Shown here piece after piece: positions 51,067 to 63,390 of a DNA stretch of 64,000 nucleotides. A program made the position numbers and the translations under genes. Positions within the stretch are counted from its first letter, which is position 1. Each line of letters starts with the position of its first letter. The notes beneath the pieces were generated by a model. That model worked only from the letters and a program-made list of their open reading frames with translations, was not told where the DNA came from and made no database searches. Source of the DNA: Rutidosis leptorrhynchoides (Eukaryota > Streptophyta > Magnoliopsida > Asterales > Asteraceae); assembly GCF_046630445.1 (NCBI RefSeq), contig NC_092335.1, positions 317,116,001 to 317,180,000 on the forward strand. The letters run 5' to 3'.

Positions 51067-52562
51067 TAGCTCATGTCGTCGGTCGGGTTCCATGGTTGGT
51101 GATAGGTGTACTGATAGGCCTGGTTAGGGTCATAGAGAGTAAATGGTGGTCTCATCTCGGGCTAGTGTGGAGGATAGTAAGCAGGTCGGGTCGGTACGTA
51201 GTGATCCTGAGGTGATAGCCGTCTCATGATCTGACGCTGATGATAGTCCCATCTATCATGCTGTCGTTGCCTGGAATGCTCGTACTCATTCCGGGCTTGC
51301 CACTGCTCGTATCGATTATGTCTATCCTGGTTTGTCATTTCTACCTCATCTATACGCTGATAGACGTCAGTCATAGCCTCCCTAATGACATCCCTAATGT
51401 CATCTGCTTCCTCCATTTCCTCATCTGAACCTCTCTCTACATGTGGATGACGACCAACATAGGGTACTGCCTGATTGCGTCTGCTCTTCAATACCTTAGC
51501 ACCCTGATAGACCTTCAATCCTAAAGTGTCATCCTGTTCTCTACAAACCAAGAGTGGACCCCCTTGATCTCTATCTACACCCAAATACTCTTCAATGAGA
51601 GTAACAAAAATACCTCCTCCTATTATTCCCCCTTCCTGTATTCCTTCCACTATCTTAGACAAATAAAAACCAACACAGTAGGGGATATTAACAAAGCCTC
51701 TTGGGTCTCGAATACACTTAAGGTAAAATAAATCATGTAAGGTCATTTTCTCCTTGTTGTGACCTCTCTGTGTAATTGAGTTAGCCATAAATCTATGAAT
51801 TATACGAAGCTCGGCTCTGTGAATATGTAAGTAGGAGTGTGTTCCTGCCCGCCCAAAAAGATTTTAATCTGACATACTCCTCCAGACGGCATTAGCATCA
51901 AAATTCCTATCTACCCTTTCACCATGATAAATCAAATTTGTACAATCGGGTAATAGCAATTCAGCGGGCGTATATATCTGTAAAGCCCTGGCTATGTCCA
52001 GCATGGACATCCTGTACATTCTACGGCCAAGTATAAATCTAAGAAAACTTCTATCATCTAACCTAACTACATCCGCATTAAGTGAAATAGTACTCTTAAG
52101 CTCAATGCACCATTCCTTATATACAGGCCTACGAATGGTGAATAAACGTTCCCAATCGGGAAAAGAAGAGCTGCCATACCTTTAGATCAAATGCTGTCTA
52201 ACTGAGTTAGCTAGTTGGACCCTTTCCAAAGGCTCCCAATCGATTACCCTTGGTACTTCTACATTTTTCGTCACCAATTTGAATTTGTTACTTTGATATG
52301 TCGGGTAATCTCTCCAACTAAGATCAAATCTCAAATTGGGATGCAACTGTTCTTCATGAATTGTTGGGTGTTGTACTATCGGATGCATCGAAAATACTAC
52401 GTAAGCATCAACATATTCTTGTTGCGGATCATAATAAGGTACGTGTTGATCAGGTTGTTGTTGTTTTTCCTGTTGTTGCTCCGGTTCATATTGCATTTCT
52501 GGTTCAGGTTCTGGAGCAGGTTGTCTAGATGATGATGATGCACCATCAGTATTAGTAAATCT
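51067..52562 (-). pseudogene. Athila-type extra ORF downstream of pol (env-position ORF)
   Basis: One frame of about 500 codons with three in-frame stops (near 52182, 51868 and 51162), ending at a TAG at 51067-51069. It begins with a Ser/Pro/Glu/Gln-rich segment (about 45 residues). A globular-looking body follows with PRVIDWEPLERVQLANSVRQ, then MTLHDLFYLKCIRDPRGFVN and IVEGIQEGGIIGGGIFVTLI. It ends in a highly charged, probably coiled-coil stretch and a Tyr/Pro-rich tail. This matches the Athila family ORF of unknown function that sits where retroviruses keep env. I see no signal peptide, and only one mildly hydrophobic stretch, so an envelope role is not supported by sequence. The open frame has no good ATG at its start; a splice acceptor lies there (see below). 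Confidence 0.7.
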
Positions 52563-52616
52563 CTGCAAAACACATTAAACACAAATTTTGTGCATCCAAA
52601 TATGCATTAGTGTTAG
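52562..52616 (-). promoter_or_regulatory. Candidate splice acceptor and branch site before the env-position ORF
   Basis: Minus strand TGTTTTGCAG|AG, with AG at 52564-52563, exactly where the frame of the downstream ORF opens. A CTAAC branch-like motif lies about 50 nt upstream (52612-52616). Together with the donor at 54363 it would define an intron of about 1.8 kb. Athila-type relatives are thought to express this ORF from a spliced RNA; here it is inferred from consensus only. Confidence 0.45.
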
Positions 52617-54362
52617 CAAAATAACAACTTGAAACAATTACAATAACATGTTTAATCAAAATTAAACTTATACACATTTTCACAATTTTTACAATTCTAC
52701 ACTTTTTCAAATAAGTATTTATGAAAATAGTTACAAAGTTCATAAGCATTCAACTCAAATAACACGTTAAAATAACCATTACTAGCAATTAAACAAGTTT
52801 CAAATGGCATTTACATCAATTTAATCAAGTTCATGAATTTTATACCTAAAAAGTCCACTTTAATTCTCAAAAATCATGTTTAGGATCAAAGTTTGGGTCA
52901 TTTAGCTACCTAAACATGTTACACTACTTAATTTAGCAATAATTCATGAAAAAATCGGCCATAACCTGTTTATATCAAAAAGCCCCAAATTGCTCAAGAA
53001 CACAAACCCTAGATTCCTAAAAATTTTGAAGTTTTTGGCTTCAAATCATGTTAAATAGCATCAATCTAGGTTATACATGCATAATATACTAACAATTTAA
53101 CTCTAATTACACTAGAAATTAACAAAATCAAATTAGGAAAATTATAGCTCAAGAACAATAAAAATCAAATTTAAAGAGGTTTAGGGGTGTAGTTGTTACC
53201 CTTCTTGATAAACTTCTTATCAAATTCATGTTTAGAGCGGATTATAGCAAGAAATTTGGTGAATTTTGGTGAAAAAATGGCGAATTTAGGGTTGTTTTTG
53301 GGATATGGTTCGTGTATGTATGTATGTTTGTGAAGTAGCAGAACAGCGAGCTGCTCTTTTCAATCTGACCAGTTTTCGGTTCTCATGCGACCGCATGAGT
53401 TTTTCAAAGAAACCCCATGCGATCGCATGGGGTCTGGCATTTTGTTTTTTTTATTTATAAAAACCTTGTATTAATTAAAACAAAATAATTAATTAATTTT
53501 AAAAATTTGTTTCTTTTACGAATGAGGGCGTTTCGGATAGTTGTCCTAGTCCGTCCCTCGACAAAATTTTTAAAATTTGTCATTTTAAGCGTCGTTTTAA
53601 AAGTAAAGATTTTTGGGTTTTTTAATGTTTTTGGCATACTTTAACTCAATAAGATTAAAAAATAATGATAATAAAAGTTCTCGTCCCTCCTTTGGGTAGA
53701 GCAATTTCGGTTCAACGACCTAGTTTTCAACTCACGACGAATTTTTAGAAATCACATTTTTAACTTAATGAAATAAAGTAAATTTTTGTTTTTAAATTCA
53801 CACCAAACCTAAATTTAAAATGCATAAAATTTAAAAATTCATATAATTAAAATTAAAAATTCTCACCAAATTTATATTATATTTTTGTTTTTATACATAC
53901 AAACTTATATTAAAAATATTAATTTTTCAAATATTTACAAACTTAAATATATTGATTTTAAAAAGTTTACAATATTAATTTAATATTTATATATTAATTT
54001 TAAAAACATGGTAAAAATTAAAATTAAAAATCTTTTTGGTCTTTTATCCCACTTTAATCAATCAAATATTATCAAAAATATACGCCCCTCTTTTCGGTAA
54101 AGTAATTTCGGTTCAACGACCTAGTTTTACTCCTGACGAATTTCTGAAATATTTTGGGTTGATTGATTAAAGATATTTATACCTTAAGAATAAACGGTAA
54201 ATTTCGTAGTGATGTAATACATTTTTGTATGATATCAATAATTTCGGTTACGCATACCTAATTTTATTGAATACCAATTTAATACTTTATAGTGAATGAT
54301 TCAGCGTTTCTTATCAAAAGGTTAAAAGCAATAAAAATAAAAATAAAAACTGTGCATACTTA
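52617..54362 (-). other. Long non-coding stretch between the two extra ORFs (candidate intron)
   Basis: AT-rich, with no recognisable gene. A degenerate segment is present twice (about 53690-53760 and 54085-54160: CCTCYTTTGGGTARAGYAATTTCGGTTCAACGACCTAGTTTT in outline). It contains a palindrome pair at 53383-53432. Confidence 0.6.
53383..53432. repeat. Paired palindromes in the 3' region of the Athila element
   Basis: TCATGCGACCGCATGA (53383-53398, one mismatch) and CCATGCGATCGCATGG (53415-53430, within a perfect 20-bp dyad 53413-53432), starts 32 bp apart. Confidence 0.85.
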
Positions 54363-54364
54363 CC
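54363..54364 (-). promoter_or_regulatory. Candidate splice donor after zinc-knuckle ORF
   Basis: Minus strand TCACAG|GTAAGTATG, a near-perfect plant donor, 16 nt after the TGA that ends the small zinc-knuckle ORF. Exon end 54364, intron start 54363. Confidence 0.5.
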
Positions 54365-54379
54365 TGTGAGAAAGAATTC

Positions 54380-54763
54380 TCAGAGACCTGCTTTAGCCGA
54401 CTCATATGAGAGTCGTGTGATTTGGTTCTCCATAGCTACGTAAGCATAACCTCGAATCTTCAATATCTTTTCTTCTAAACATATAAACGGTCCTTCTCTG
54501 CATAGAGTAACAAATTCGGTATTTGAATATGTTTGATTATTTGAACATTTACCTTAGTGTGACCATTTTCCGCATTTATAACATCTTTTAAGGTGTCGTG
54601 CTCTTCTTTTTGTTGCGGATTTTGATTTGCCTTTACTAAAATGTATCTTATGATGATCTTTCCTGAGTTCTATTCTTACTCCTTCCATTTTGCCTCTTAT
54701 GAATGATACCAGTTCACTTGGAAGTGTGTCATTATTACGTTTAGTAATCATAGCGTGTAGCAT
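54380..54763 (-). pseudogene. Small basic zinc-knuckle ORF between integrase and env-position ORF
   Basis: 128-codon frame from an ATG at 54763 to a TGA at 54380-54382, with one TAA at 54554. The first half is basic (KSKSATKRRARHLKRC) and leads into a knuckle-like CYKCGKWSH-stop-GKC, i.e. CX2CX4H and a later Cys. The second half (NTEFVTLCREGPFICLEEKI) is uncharged to acidic. It differs from the gag knuckle in spacing and neighbours, so it is not an obvious gag duplicate. Basic plus zinc-knuckle content suggests nucleic-acid binding (inference). I do not recognise the family. It is separate from integrase by about 200 bp. Confidence 0.45.
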
Positions 54764-54966
54764 TAGACCATGGTTCAGATCAAAGGAATTCTTTATCTCG
54801 TAAAACCTAAAAAAATAAAAATTCAGAATGGGGGGAGAAGACTAGTTCTTTAGGGTCTGCTAGGGAAAGACCATTCGGATTCCATTTTCGAAAACTACAC
54901 GAAAACAGAATATCTAACTCTAACAGAAATATATATTACCCTAAAAAGATTCGAACTTTCCCACAC

Positions 54967-56334
54967 TTAGTTAGCTGTGGTGTCGAAATTGTGATTAACT
55001 TCATTTTCAACTTCCATTAGATTATCTATGTAATGTTTAACTCTGTGACCATTAACTTTAAATTCAATCCCATTTGAATTTATTAACTCCACTGTTCCAT
55101 ACGGGAAAATTCTTTTGACTATGAATGGTCCAGACCATCTTGATTTCAATTTTTCAAGAAATAGCTTGAATCGTGAATTGAAAAGAAGAACTATGTCTCC
55201 TTCCTTAAATTCTTTTGAACTTCTGATTCTTTTATCATGCCATTTCTTCGTTCTTTCCTTATAGATTAACGTATTTTCGTATGCTTCATGTCTTAATTCT
55301 TCTAATTCGTTTAGTTGACTTAACCATAGACGTCCGGCTTCATGCAAATCAAGATTACATGTCTTCAAAGCCCAAAATGCTTTGTGCTCAATTTCTACTG
55401 GAAGGTGACATGCTTTTCCGTAAATGAGTCTAAAAGGTGTGGTTCCAATTGGAGTTTTGTAGGCTGTTCTAAAAGTCCAGAGTGCATCCTCCAATTTCAT
55501 GGACCATTCCTTCGGATTTGATCCTACGGTTTTCTCTAGAATACGTTTTAGTGATCGGTTGGTATTTTTAACTTGTCCACTTGTTTGTGGATGATAAGCG
55601 GTTGAGATTTTATGAGTTACTCCATATCTTTTGAGAACTTTCTCAAGTTGATTATTACAGAAATGAGTACCCCGATCACTTATTAAAGCTTTCGGTGTTC
55701 CAAACCTAGCAAAAAGACATTTTAAAAAGTTGACTACAACTCGTGCATCGTTAGTCAGGAGAGCTTGTGCTTCTGCCCATTTAGATACATAATCAATGGC
55801 AACGAGAATGTAGAGATTATTGTGAGATTTTGGAAATGGACCCATAAAGTCAATACCCCAAATGTCAAATACTTCACATACTTGAATGACATTTTGTGGT
55901 ATTTCATCACGTTGACTTATTTTTCCGACCCTTTGACAAGCATCACAGGATTTGCAAAGAAGGTGTGCGTCTTTGAAAATTGTAGGCCAATAGAATCCAG
56001 CGTCGTAAACTTTTCTTGCTGTAAGTTGAGGCCCATAATGCCCTCCTGTTGGTCCTGAGTGACAATGGTTTAAGATTTGACTGGCTTCATTCCCGAATAC
56101 ACATCGGCGTATTATTCCATCAGGACAACTTTTAAATAAATGTGGATCTTCCCAGAAATAGTGCTTTTATATCACTAAAGAATTTCTTTCGTTTTTGGTA
56201 CGACAACCCTTTTTCAAGGAATCCACATACTAAGTAGTTTGCATAGTCTGCAAACCATGGAATTTCATTATAATCTATCTTCAATAGATATTCATCAGGA
56301 AAGTTATCTTGTATGGCCGATTCATTGAGAACTT
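54967..56334 (-). pseudogene. Athila integrase
   Basis: The core and C-terminus are open over 54967-55845. The N-terminal zinc domain ([24 protein letters not shown]) lies at about 55900-56080 and is reached through a frame disturbed by a one-base insertion near 56166. Catalytic-core motifs: GIDFMGPFP (first Asp), [14 protein letters not shown] (second Asp). At the third position GQVKNTN has Lys where the family has Glu, so the Asp-Asp-Glu triad is broken. The C-terminal SH3-like part ends [14 protein letters not shown]. Integrase joins element DNA to the host chromosome; this copy should be inactive. Confidence 0.85.
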
Positions 56335-57021
56335 CTAATTCAGGATTTTCAAGACGAGAAAGATGATCAGCTGCGAGATTTTCTGCTCCTTTTTATCTCG
56401 GATTTCAATATCGAACTCTTGTAAGAGTAAGATCCAACGGATTAATCTTAGTTTAGCATCTTGTTTTGAAAATAGGTATCTAAGAGCAGAATGGTCTGTA
56501 TAGACCACCGTTTTAGCTAGAACTAGATATGAACGAATTTTGTCAAAAGCAAAGACAATGACAAGGAGTTCTTTTTCAGTAGTTGTGTAGTTCGTTTGTG
56601 CTCCTTGTAACGTCTTACTAGCGTAATAAATAGGTTGAAATCTTTTTTCAATCCTTTGTCCTAAAACGGCTCCCATTGCAAAATCACTTGCATCGCACTT
56701 AAGTTCAAACGGTAGATTCCAATTTAGAGTTATCATGATCGACGCATTAGTGAGTTTTTCTTTAAGAATATTAAAAGATTTGATGCATTCATCCGAAAAG
56801 ATGAATGGAGCATCCCTTTCTAGGAGTTTATTCATAGGAGTGGCAATTTTAGAAAAATCTTTTATAAAACGTCGGTAAAAACCGGCATGCCCTAGAAAAC
56901 TACCAGCTCCTCTAACATTGGTGGGATGTGGAAGTTTAGCAATTACATCTACTTTAGCTCTATCCACTTCAATTCCTTCCTTGGAAATTTTATGACCAAG
57001 AACGATGCCTTCTTTAACCAT
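56335..57021 (-). pseudogene. Athila reverse transcriptase C-terminus and RNase H
   Basis: Continues reverse transcriptase after an in-frame TAA at about 57055 ([38 protein letters not shown]). RNase H follows with [35 protein letters not shown] and [11 protein letters not shown] one-base deletion in an A run at about 56392 shifts the frame before the usual [13 protein letters not shown], ending the piece early. Confidence 0.85.
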
Positions 57022-57054
57022 GAAATGGCATTTCTCCCAATTAAGAACTAGATT

Positions 57055-59139
57055 TTATTGTTCGCATCTAATAAGCATTCGTTCAAGATTAACTAGACAT
57101 GTTTCAAAAGTATCACCGAAGACTAAAAAGTCATCCATGAAAACTTCCATGCATTTTTCTATCATGTCGTGAAAAATCGCCATCATGCACCTTTGAAAGG
57201 TTGCAGGGGCGTTGCAAAGTCCAAATGACATGCGTTTGTAAGCAAAAGTACCATAAGGGCACATGAACGTGGTTTTCTCTTGATCTTCGGGTGCTATTGG
57301 AATTTGAAAGTATCCAGAAAAACCATCAAGAAAACAATAGTAACTATTTCCGGCTAATCTTTCCAACATTTGATCAATGAAAGGTAAGGGAAAGTGATCT
57401 TTTCTGGTGGCGTCATTTAATTTTCTATAATCAATACAAACACGCCATCCTGTTACAGTCCTAGTAGGAATGAGCTCATTTTTTTCATTTGTGATGACAG
57501 TCATGCCACCCTTCTTAGGTACGCATTGAACTGGGCTTACCCATGGACTATCAGAGATTGGATAAATTAAACCTGCATCAAGTAGTTTAATAATTTCTTT
57601 CTTAACAACATCTTGCATATTAGGATTTAGCCTTCGTTGGCGTTGCACATACGTTTTATGACCTTCTTCCATAAGAATTTTATGTGTGCAATACGAAGGA
57701 CTTATACCTTTAATATCATGAATTTTCCATGCAATAGCTGGTTTATGAGCTTTTAGCACAGAAATGAGTTGAGATTTTTCATTTTTAGTAAGAGAAGACG
57801 ATATTATTACAGGTAATTCAGATTCACCATGTAAATAAGCATATTCCAAATGGTTTAGAAGTGGCTTTAACTCTAATGTCGGTGGTTCTTCCATCGATGA
57901 TTTATATCGATATCTGTCTTCCTCTTTTAGCATTTGAATTTCTTCTGTTGTTGGTTCATATCCATTAGCCATAAGTGTAGCTAACATTTCAGTTTCATCA
58001 ATTGGTTCAGTTCCTTCTCCTAAAGAACATTCTCCTGTTCCTTGTAATTCTGAAAATTCTTCTAACAATTCTGCATGTGAATCTATAGTTTGAATATAAT
58101 AACATGTATCATCTGCAGATTGCGGTTGTTGCATTACTCTATCAACTGACAAGGTAACACTCTCGTCCTCTATACTTAGGGTCAGTTTCTTACCGAACAC
58201 GTCTATTATTGCTTTAGCCATGTTTAAGAATGGTCTTCCTAATATGAGAGGAACTCGAGAATCTTCTTCCATGTCCAAAATAACAAAATCTACTGGAAAT
58301 ACTAAAGTACCAACTTTAACTAGCATGTTCTCCATTATCCCTCTAGGATATTTTACTGATCTATCTGCTAGTTGTATGCTTATTCGTGTTGGTTTTAATT
58401 CTCCAAGGTCTAGTTTAGTGTATAATGAATACGGCATTAAATTTATACTAGCACCTAAGTCTGCCAATGCTTCTATTGAACTAAGACTACCCAGAAAACA
58501 TGGAATTGTGAAACTTCCTGGATCAGATAATTTTTCTGGTATCTTATTCAATAGTACTACAGAACAATTAGCATTCATAGTTACATCCGAGAGTTCTTCC
58601 ATTTTCTTTCTATTTCTGATTAGATCTTTCAAGAATTTAGCATATCTAGGCATTCCTGAAATCACATCAATGAAAGGAAGATTGACATTTATTTGTTTAA
58701 ACATATCCAAGAATTTGGATTGCTCGGCTTCAAGTCTCTCTTTTCTCATTTTACTCGGGTAAGGAAGTGGTGGTTGGTATGGTTTAACATAAGGTTTAGC
58801 TTTAACTGTGTTATCTTCATTAGCCTTTTCAACTACCGGTTCTTTTTCCTTATCTTGCTCAGATTGTGGTTCTTGTGGAGTAAGAATAGCTTCATCAGAA
58901 ATTACAGGCATTTCAGGTGGTTTAAGTGTAATACCACTTCTTGTGGTAATGGCTTTAGCTGTTTCATTCCGGGGGTTAGCATTTGTATCACTTGGTAGAC
59001 TTCCCGATTTTCTTTCACCTATTAACCTTGTTAGGTTGCTCACTTCTTGTTCCAAATTTTGAATAGAAGCTTGTTGATTTTTAAATGCTTGAGCATTTGG
59101 TTTGTTTCTGAGATGTGAAAAACTGAGTTTGAGATTCAA
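57055..59139 (-). pseudogene. pol: Athila protease and reverse transcriptase
   Basis: 694-codon open piece, the longest in the window. The N-terminal 120 residues are the gag-pol linker. The protease follows with LADLGASINLMPYSLYTKLD, where DLG replaces DSG/DTG as is usual in Athila, and VPLILGRPFL. Reverse transcriptase runs from about residue 480: SPWVSPVQCVPKKGGMTV, VCIDYRKLNDATRKDHFPLP, FLDGFSGYFQIPIAPEDQEK, MSFGLCNAPATFQRCMM and catalytic FMDD in EVFMDDFLVFG. A single TAA at 57055-57057 separates it from its RNase H half. Apart from that stop, this domain looks intact. The frame overlaps the end of gag by about 60 bp in another frame. Confidence 0.92.
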
Positions 59140-60558
59140 CTAGCTTTGACATCATATCTTCAAAATTTGGCTTTTTATCATCAGTTTGTGGTGGTCTGTT
59201 TTGAAAAATAGGTCTTTGCTGATTGTAAGTATTATTGGATACTTGTTGATTGCTAGGACCTTGTTGGTTGTTGTATGGAACATTTCGGTTATTATTCTGG
59301 TTTTGATTGTAGTTTGGTCTTGGCGGTTGATAATTATTCTGATAATTATTTTCAGGCCTTTGGTTCATGTATGAAACATTCTCTCTTCGTTCCATTGTTT
59401 GTTCAATACTGAGACAATCCTTTGTCAAATGTGGTCCTCCACACTGCTCACAACTAATTCGTATTGAGTGAATATCTTTAGTCATCTTTTTCATTCGTCT
59501 CTTGACAGCATCTATCTTTGCAGAAATGGAATCAAAGTCATGGCTAGAATCGGCTCTAGCTGATTTAGATGATCTAACGATATCTTTTTCTTGATGCCAC
59601 TCATGTGAGTGGGAAGCAGTGTTATCAAGAATTTTGTAAGCGTCAGTTGCGGTTTTCTTCATAATGGAACCACCAGCTGCTATATCGATGTCTTTTCTTG
59701 TAGTGATGTCGCATCCTTGGTAGAATATTTGTACTATTTAACAGGTGTCTAAACCATGTTGCGGACATCCTCTTAATAATTTTCCAAATCTTGTCCATGC
59801 CTTATATAGATTTTCATTTGGCTTTTGTGTGAACGTAACAATTACTCCTTGAAGTCTCACGGCTTTAGATGTCGGAAAGAATTGTTTAAGAAAATTTTCA
59901 ACTAAAACATCCCATGTATCAATCGCCCCTTCAGGTAAAGATTCTAACCAATCTTTGGCTTCTCCCTTTAAAGTCTAGGGAAATAACATGAGATAGATCT
60001 GTTCATACTCCACTTCTCGGATTTTAAATAAAGTACATATCCTATTAAATGTACGAAGATGTTCATTTGGATCTTCCTTCGGCGCACCACTAAATTGGCA
60101 TTGATTAGTTACCATGTGTAGGATTTGTCCTTTGATTTCATAATCTGGCGCATTAATGTCTGGTTGAGTAATTGCGTGACCTTGGCAAGTGCGTTTAGCT
60201 CTCATTCGGTCTTCCATACTTAGAGGTTCCAGATTTTTCATGATTGAATTTGTTGAATCTAAATCACTAGAGGATTCTGATTTAATGGGTTGTTCCTCGA
60301 CAATCTCTGTTTGAATGATTGGTGGTTCTGGAGGAAAGATTAATGGTTCAGGATCTCTGAATTGTCCCTGAATATCCTCCGGATTCTCAATTGTGAGGTC
60401 GGGTTCAAAAAATGGATTATCGGTAATTTGAATTGGAGTACTTGGTCGACTGGATGCCGATTCTAAAAAAAATCAACGGCGACAATATTGGCTAGATGTC
60501 TTGATCGAGTTACAGGTGGTGAACGTATAAAAGGTGGTGAACGTTTTGCTCGGTGCAT
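59081..60558 (-). pseudogene. gag: Athila gag
   Basis: Gag reading from an ATG at 60558 (MHRAKRSPPFIRSPP) through a frameshift at a T/A run near 60465. The capsid half is at 59975-60241 (NAPDYEIKGQILHMV, PNEHLRTFNRICTLFKI), and an in-frame stop at 59975 lies before TLKGEAKDWLESLP. Another stop near 59740 is followed by the open C-terminal piece 59081-59662. That piece holds the CX2CX3HX4C knuckle CEQCGGPHLTKDC and then an Asn/Gln/Pro-rich tail. Gag packages element RNA. Two stops and one frameshift break this copy. Confidence 0.85.
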
Positions 60559-61847
60559 TCACTGAATATCCTATTAGTTATAAAAGATAAAAATTATATA
60601 AGTTATCAAATTAAATATACTTTTCTGATTTTGCCCACTTTTCGAATAGCCAATAGATGCAGCAGGGAGCCAGAACCCTTTAAATCGGAAGCCCACAACT
60701 CGCCACTAACAAATCCAACTATTACTACGAACCAGAAAATTTTGGATGTCTATCAATTTAACCGCTTAAAATAATTTTTCGTTGAAATTTAAAGAAATTT
60801 TAAAGAAGAAAAAGAAAATTCTCTGTCCTAAAAACTAGAGCGTCGAGAAATGAGAAAGAAAAAGAGCGCGTCGAAAAACATCGAAAAATAAAAGGTCAAA
60901 AAATAATAAAAAGAACGTAGTGCGTCGAAACTTAAAAGTCTAAAAACTAAGAATTAAAAGTTACGTCTAAAGGAATTAAAGCTTAAAAGGAATACTATAT
61001 CCAAAACGGCAATAACTTAAAAAGTACTAAAATTTATAAAAACGGCGTCGCAAAATTCTAAAGCACCTAAATCTTAGTCTAAAGAAAAAGTACTTAAGGG
61101 ATTTTACAGCAAAGTCTAAGTGTCTAGAAATAAAAATAACTACGGCAAATACTATATTAAAACTAATTACGAGCGAAAATACAAATATTACGAATAAACG
61201 ATTAAAAAGATACGAAATATATAAAGATATATAAAGTGATAAAAATATTTATTTTTATAAAAATATTATTTTTATATTTATTTTATAAAAGTATTAATTT
61301 TTATATATTAATATAACTAATTAAACTAAAAAAAAAAACTAAATAATAAAACTAAACTAAATAATTAAATAATTATAACCTAATTAGGGTTTTAATAATA
61401 ATAATAATTAATACTCCGTAATTATTGTTGTACTAGGTCAAAATGTGGCGTGTCAGAGTAGGCCATGCGGTCGCATGGATTTTACGGTTTGAGATGCGAT
61501 CGCATGAGATCGGATACCAGGCCTGATGTTGGGCTGCTACAGTACCTGGCCTCGTACACATTTATATTTTTTTTTCTGTTCTGTTTTAATATTTATATAA
61601 AATATTTATATAAATGAAATAAAAACATAAATTTTTAAAAACTAAAATAGAAATAAAAATACTTTATAATTTATATATTTTAAACAACTCTAAAAAAATA
61701 TGTATATTTTATTTTTCTTTTTATATTTTTGGATTTTTTTTATATTTAAAACGTATTTTTACAAAAGCGTATCTTTACAAAGGTAAACTAAGACTTAAAA
61801 AAAATCTTTTTTTTAATATAGCATTTCGCTTCCGGCGTTTAAGCAGT
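60559..61847 (-). other. 5' leader of Athila element
   Basis: No gene. The part 60570-60780 is nearly identical to 35500-35730 of the non-autonomous element. GCGTCGA-type words recur at 60838-60935. The rest is AT-rich, with a palindrome pair at 61463-61507 near the primer site. Confidence 0.7.
61463..61507. repeat. Paired near-palindromes in Athila leader
   Basis: CCATGCGGTCGCATGG (61463-61478) and AGATGCGATCGCATGA (61492-61507). The centres are 29 bp apart, the only pair that departs from 32 bp. Confidence 0.75.
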
Positions 61848-61865
61848 TCTCCGGCAGCGGCGCCA
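61848..61865 (-). other. Primer-binding site of Athila element, tRNA-Asp type
   Basis: Minus strand TGGCGCCGCTGCCGGAGA, similar to the complement of the plant Asp tRNA 3' end with two mismatches. The LTR lies eight bases away. Confidence 0.75.
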
Positions 61866-62106
61866 AAAATACTTGATGTTATGCGAGGTGTATACAAAAT
61901 AGTTATATTTTTACTACAAAATACTATTAAATACGATACAATTTTACACAAGTTATTTATTTATTTATAGAGTGGATATACCTAAACCTTGCTACAACAC
62001 TTATAGGCAGTGTACCTAATCGTACAGTAGTGTAGTTTTTAGTAAGTCCGGTTCGTTCCACAGGGATCTTAGCCAAGTTTAACGCTATATTTTTATAAAC
62101 TATATT

Positions 62107-62220
<114 letters not shown>

Positions 62221-63208
62221 TATTATTATTATAAAACGGGGGTTTTTACCGTTTAATGACCGGTTTGTCGATTTTAAAACTTTAGTCGCAGTTAAAACCT
62301 AATGTAAAATATTAAATATATAAAAGACTTAATTTAAAGCGTAAAGTAAATAACAATAATTAAAGTGCAATAAATTAAAGTGAGATAAATAAAATGACAA
62401 TAAATAAAATTGCGATAAAAAGTACGATAATTAAAATGACAATAAATTAAAGTACGATAATTAAAAGTGCAATTAAATATGAAATAAAGGAATTATGCTT
62501 ATTTAAACTTTCGTAATCCTGATGTTTGACGTGTTGATTTTAGTTTATTCCCATGGGTTAATTATCCTTTATCCTGGATTATTCAATATGTCCGTCTGGT
62601 TTTTGTCCATAACAGTCCATCAGTCATAAATATAAAGTGCGAGTGTCCTCGTCAAATTATCCTTATATCCGAAGTCAAATATTTTAACTAATTGGGGACT
62701 TAAACTATAATTACACCAAGTGTCCTTGTATATAATTCTCCCCTATTTTAATAAGTCCATTGACTATTAATCCATTCCCGTGTCCGGTTAAATGAACGAT
62801 TATTAGTACTTATAAATATCCCGCCCATCGTGTCCGATCGAGTGTATGTGGTTATTTATAGGTACGTCCAATTGTAAATCTTTATATTAAATTAACAAAC
62901 TATCATTTAATTAAACAAATATAAAGCCCATTAATATCCCATAGTCTAATTTCCACAAGTGTCGTTCTTTTGTCCAAACCCCAATTATGGTACAAAGCCT
63001 AATTACCCAGTCTTAAATATTTAGCCCAACATCACGATTACTTCGGCTTAAATAAGCATAATAATAACTTAGCTACGAGACATTAATTTAAAAAGGTTGA
63101 ACATAACTTACAATGATTAATAATAGCGTAGCGTTACACGGACAGAATTTCGACTTACACCCTTACAACATTCGCTAACATACCCTTATTATTAAAATTA
63201 AAATTAAA

Positions 63209-63260
<52 letters not shown>

Positions 63261-63342
63261 GTGAGATTGAGAGATAAAGAAAAAGGTGTAAACATTTGAT
63301 CAAAAACTGCGAAATTTATAGGATGTCACTTGATTCTGTTCA

Positions 63343-63390
63343 CCATGCGATCGCATGGGTTTATAACTGCCAGGCCATGCAATCACATGG
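63343..63390. repeat. Paired palindromes, Athila 5' LTR
   Basis: CCATGCGATCGCATGG and the decayed CCATGCAATCACATGG, starts 32 bp apart, matching the 3' LTR pair in position. Confidence 0.85.

Noticed and set aside
51067-52562. Genuine retroviral envelope gene
   Set aside because: Position fits, but there is no signal peptide, furin-like site or convincing transmembrane anchor. Named by position only.
58220-59062. Plus-strand open frames opposite Athila pol
   Set aside because: Shadows of the minus-strand protease and linker frame; composition follows the antisense codons.
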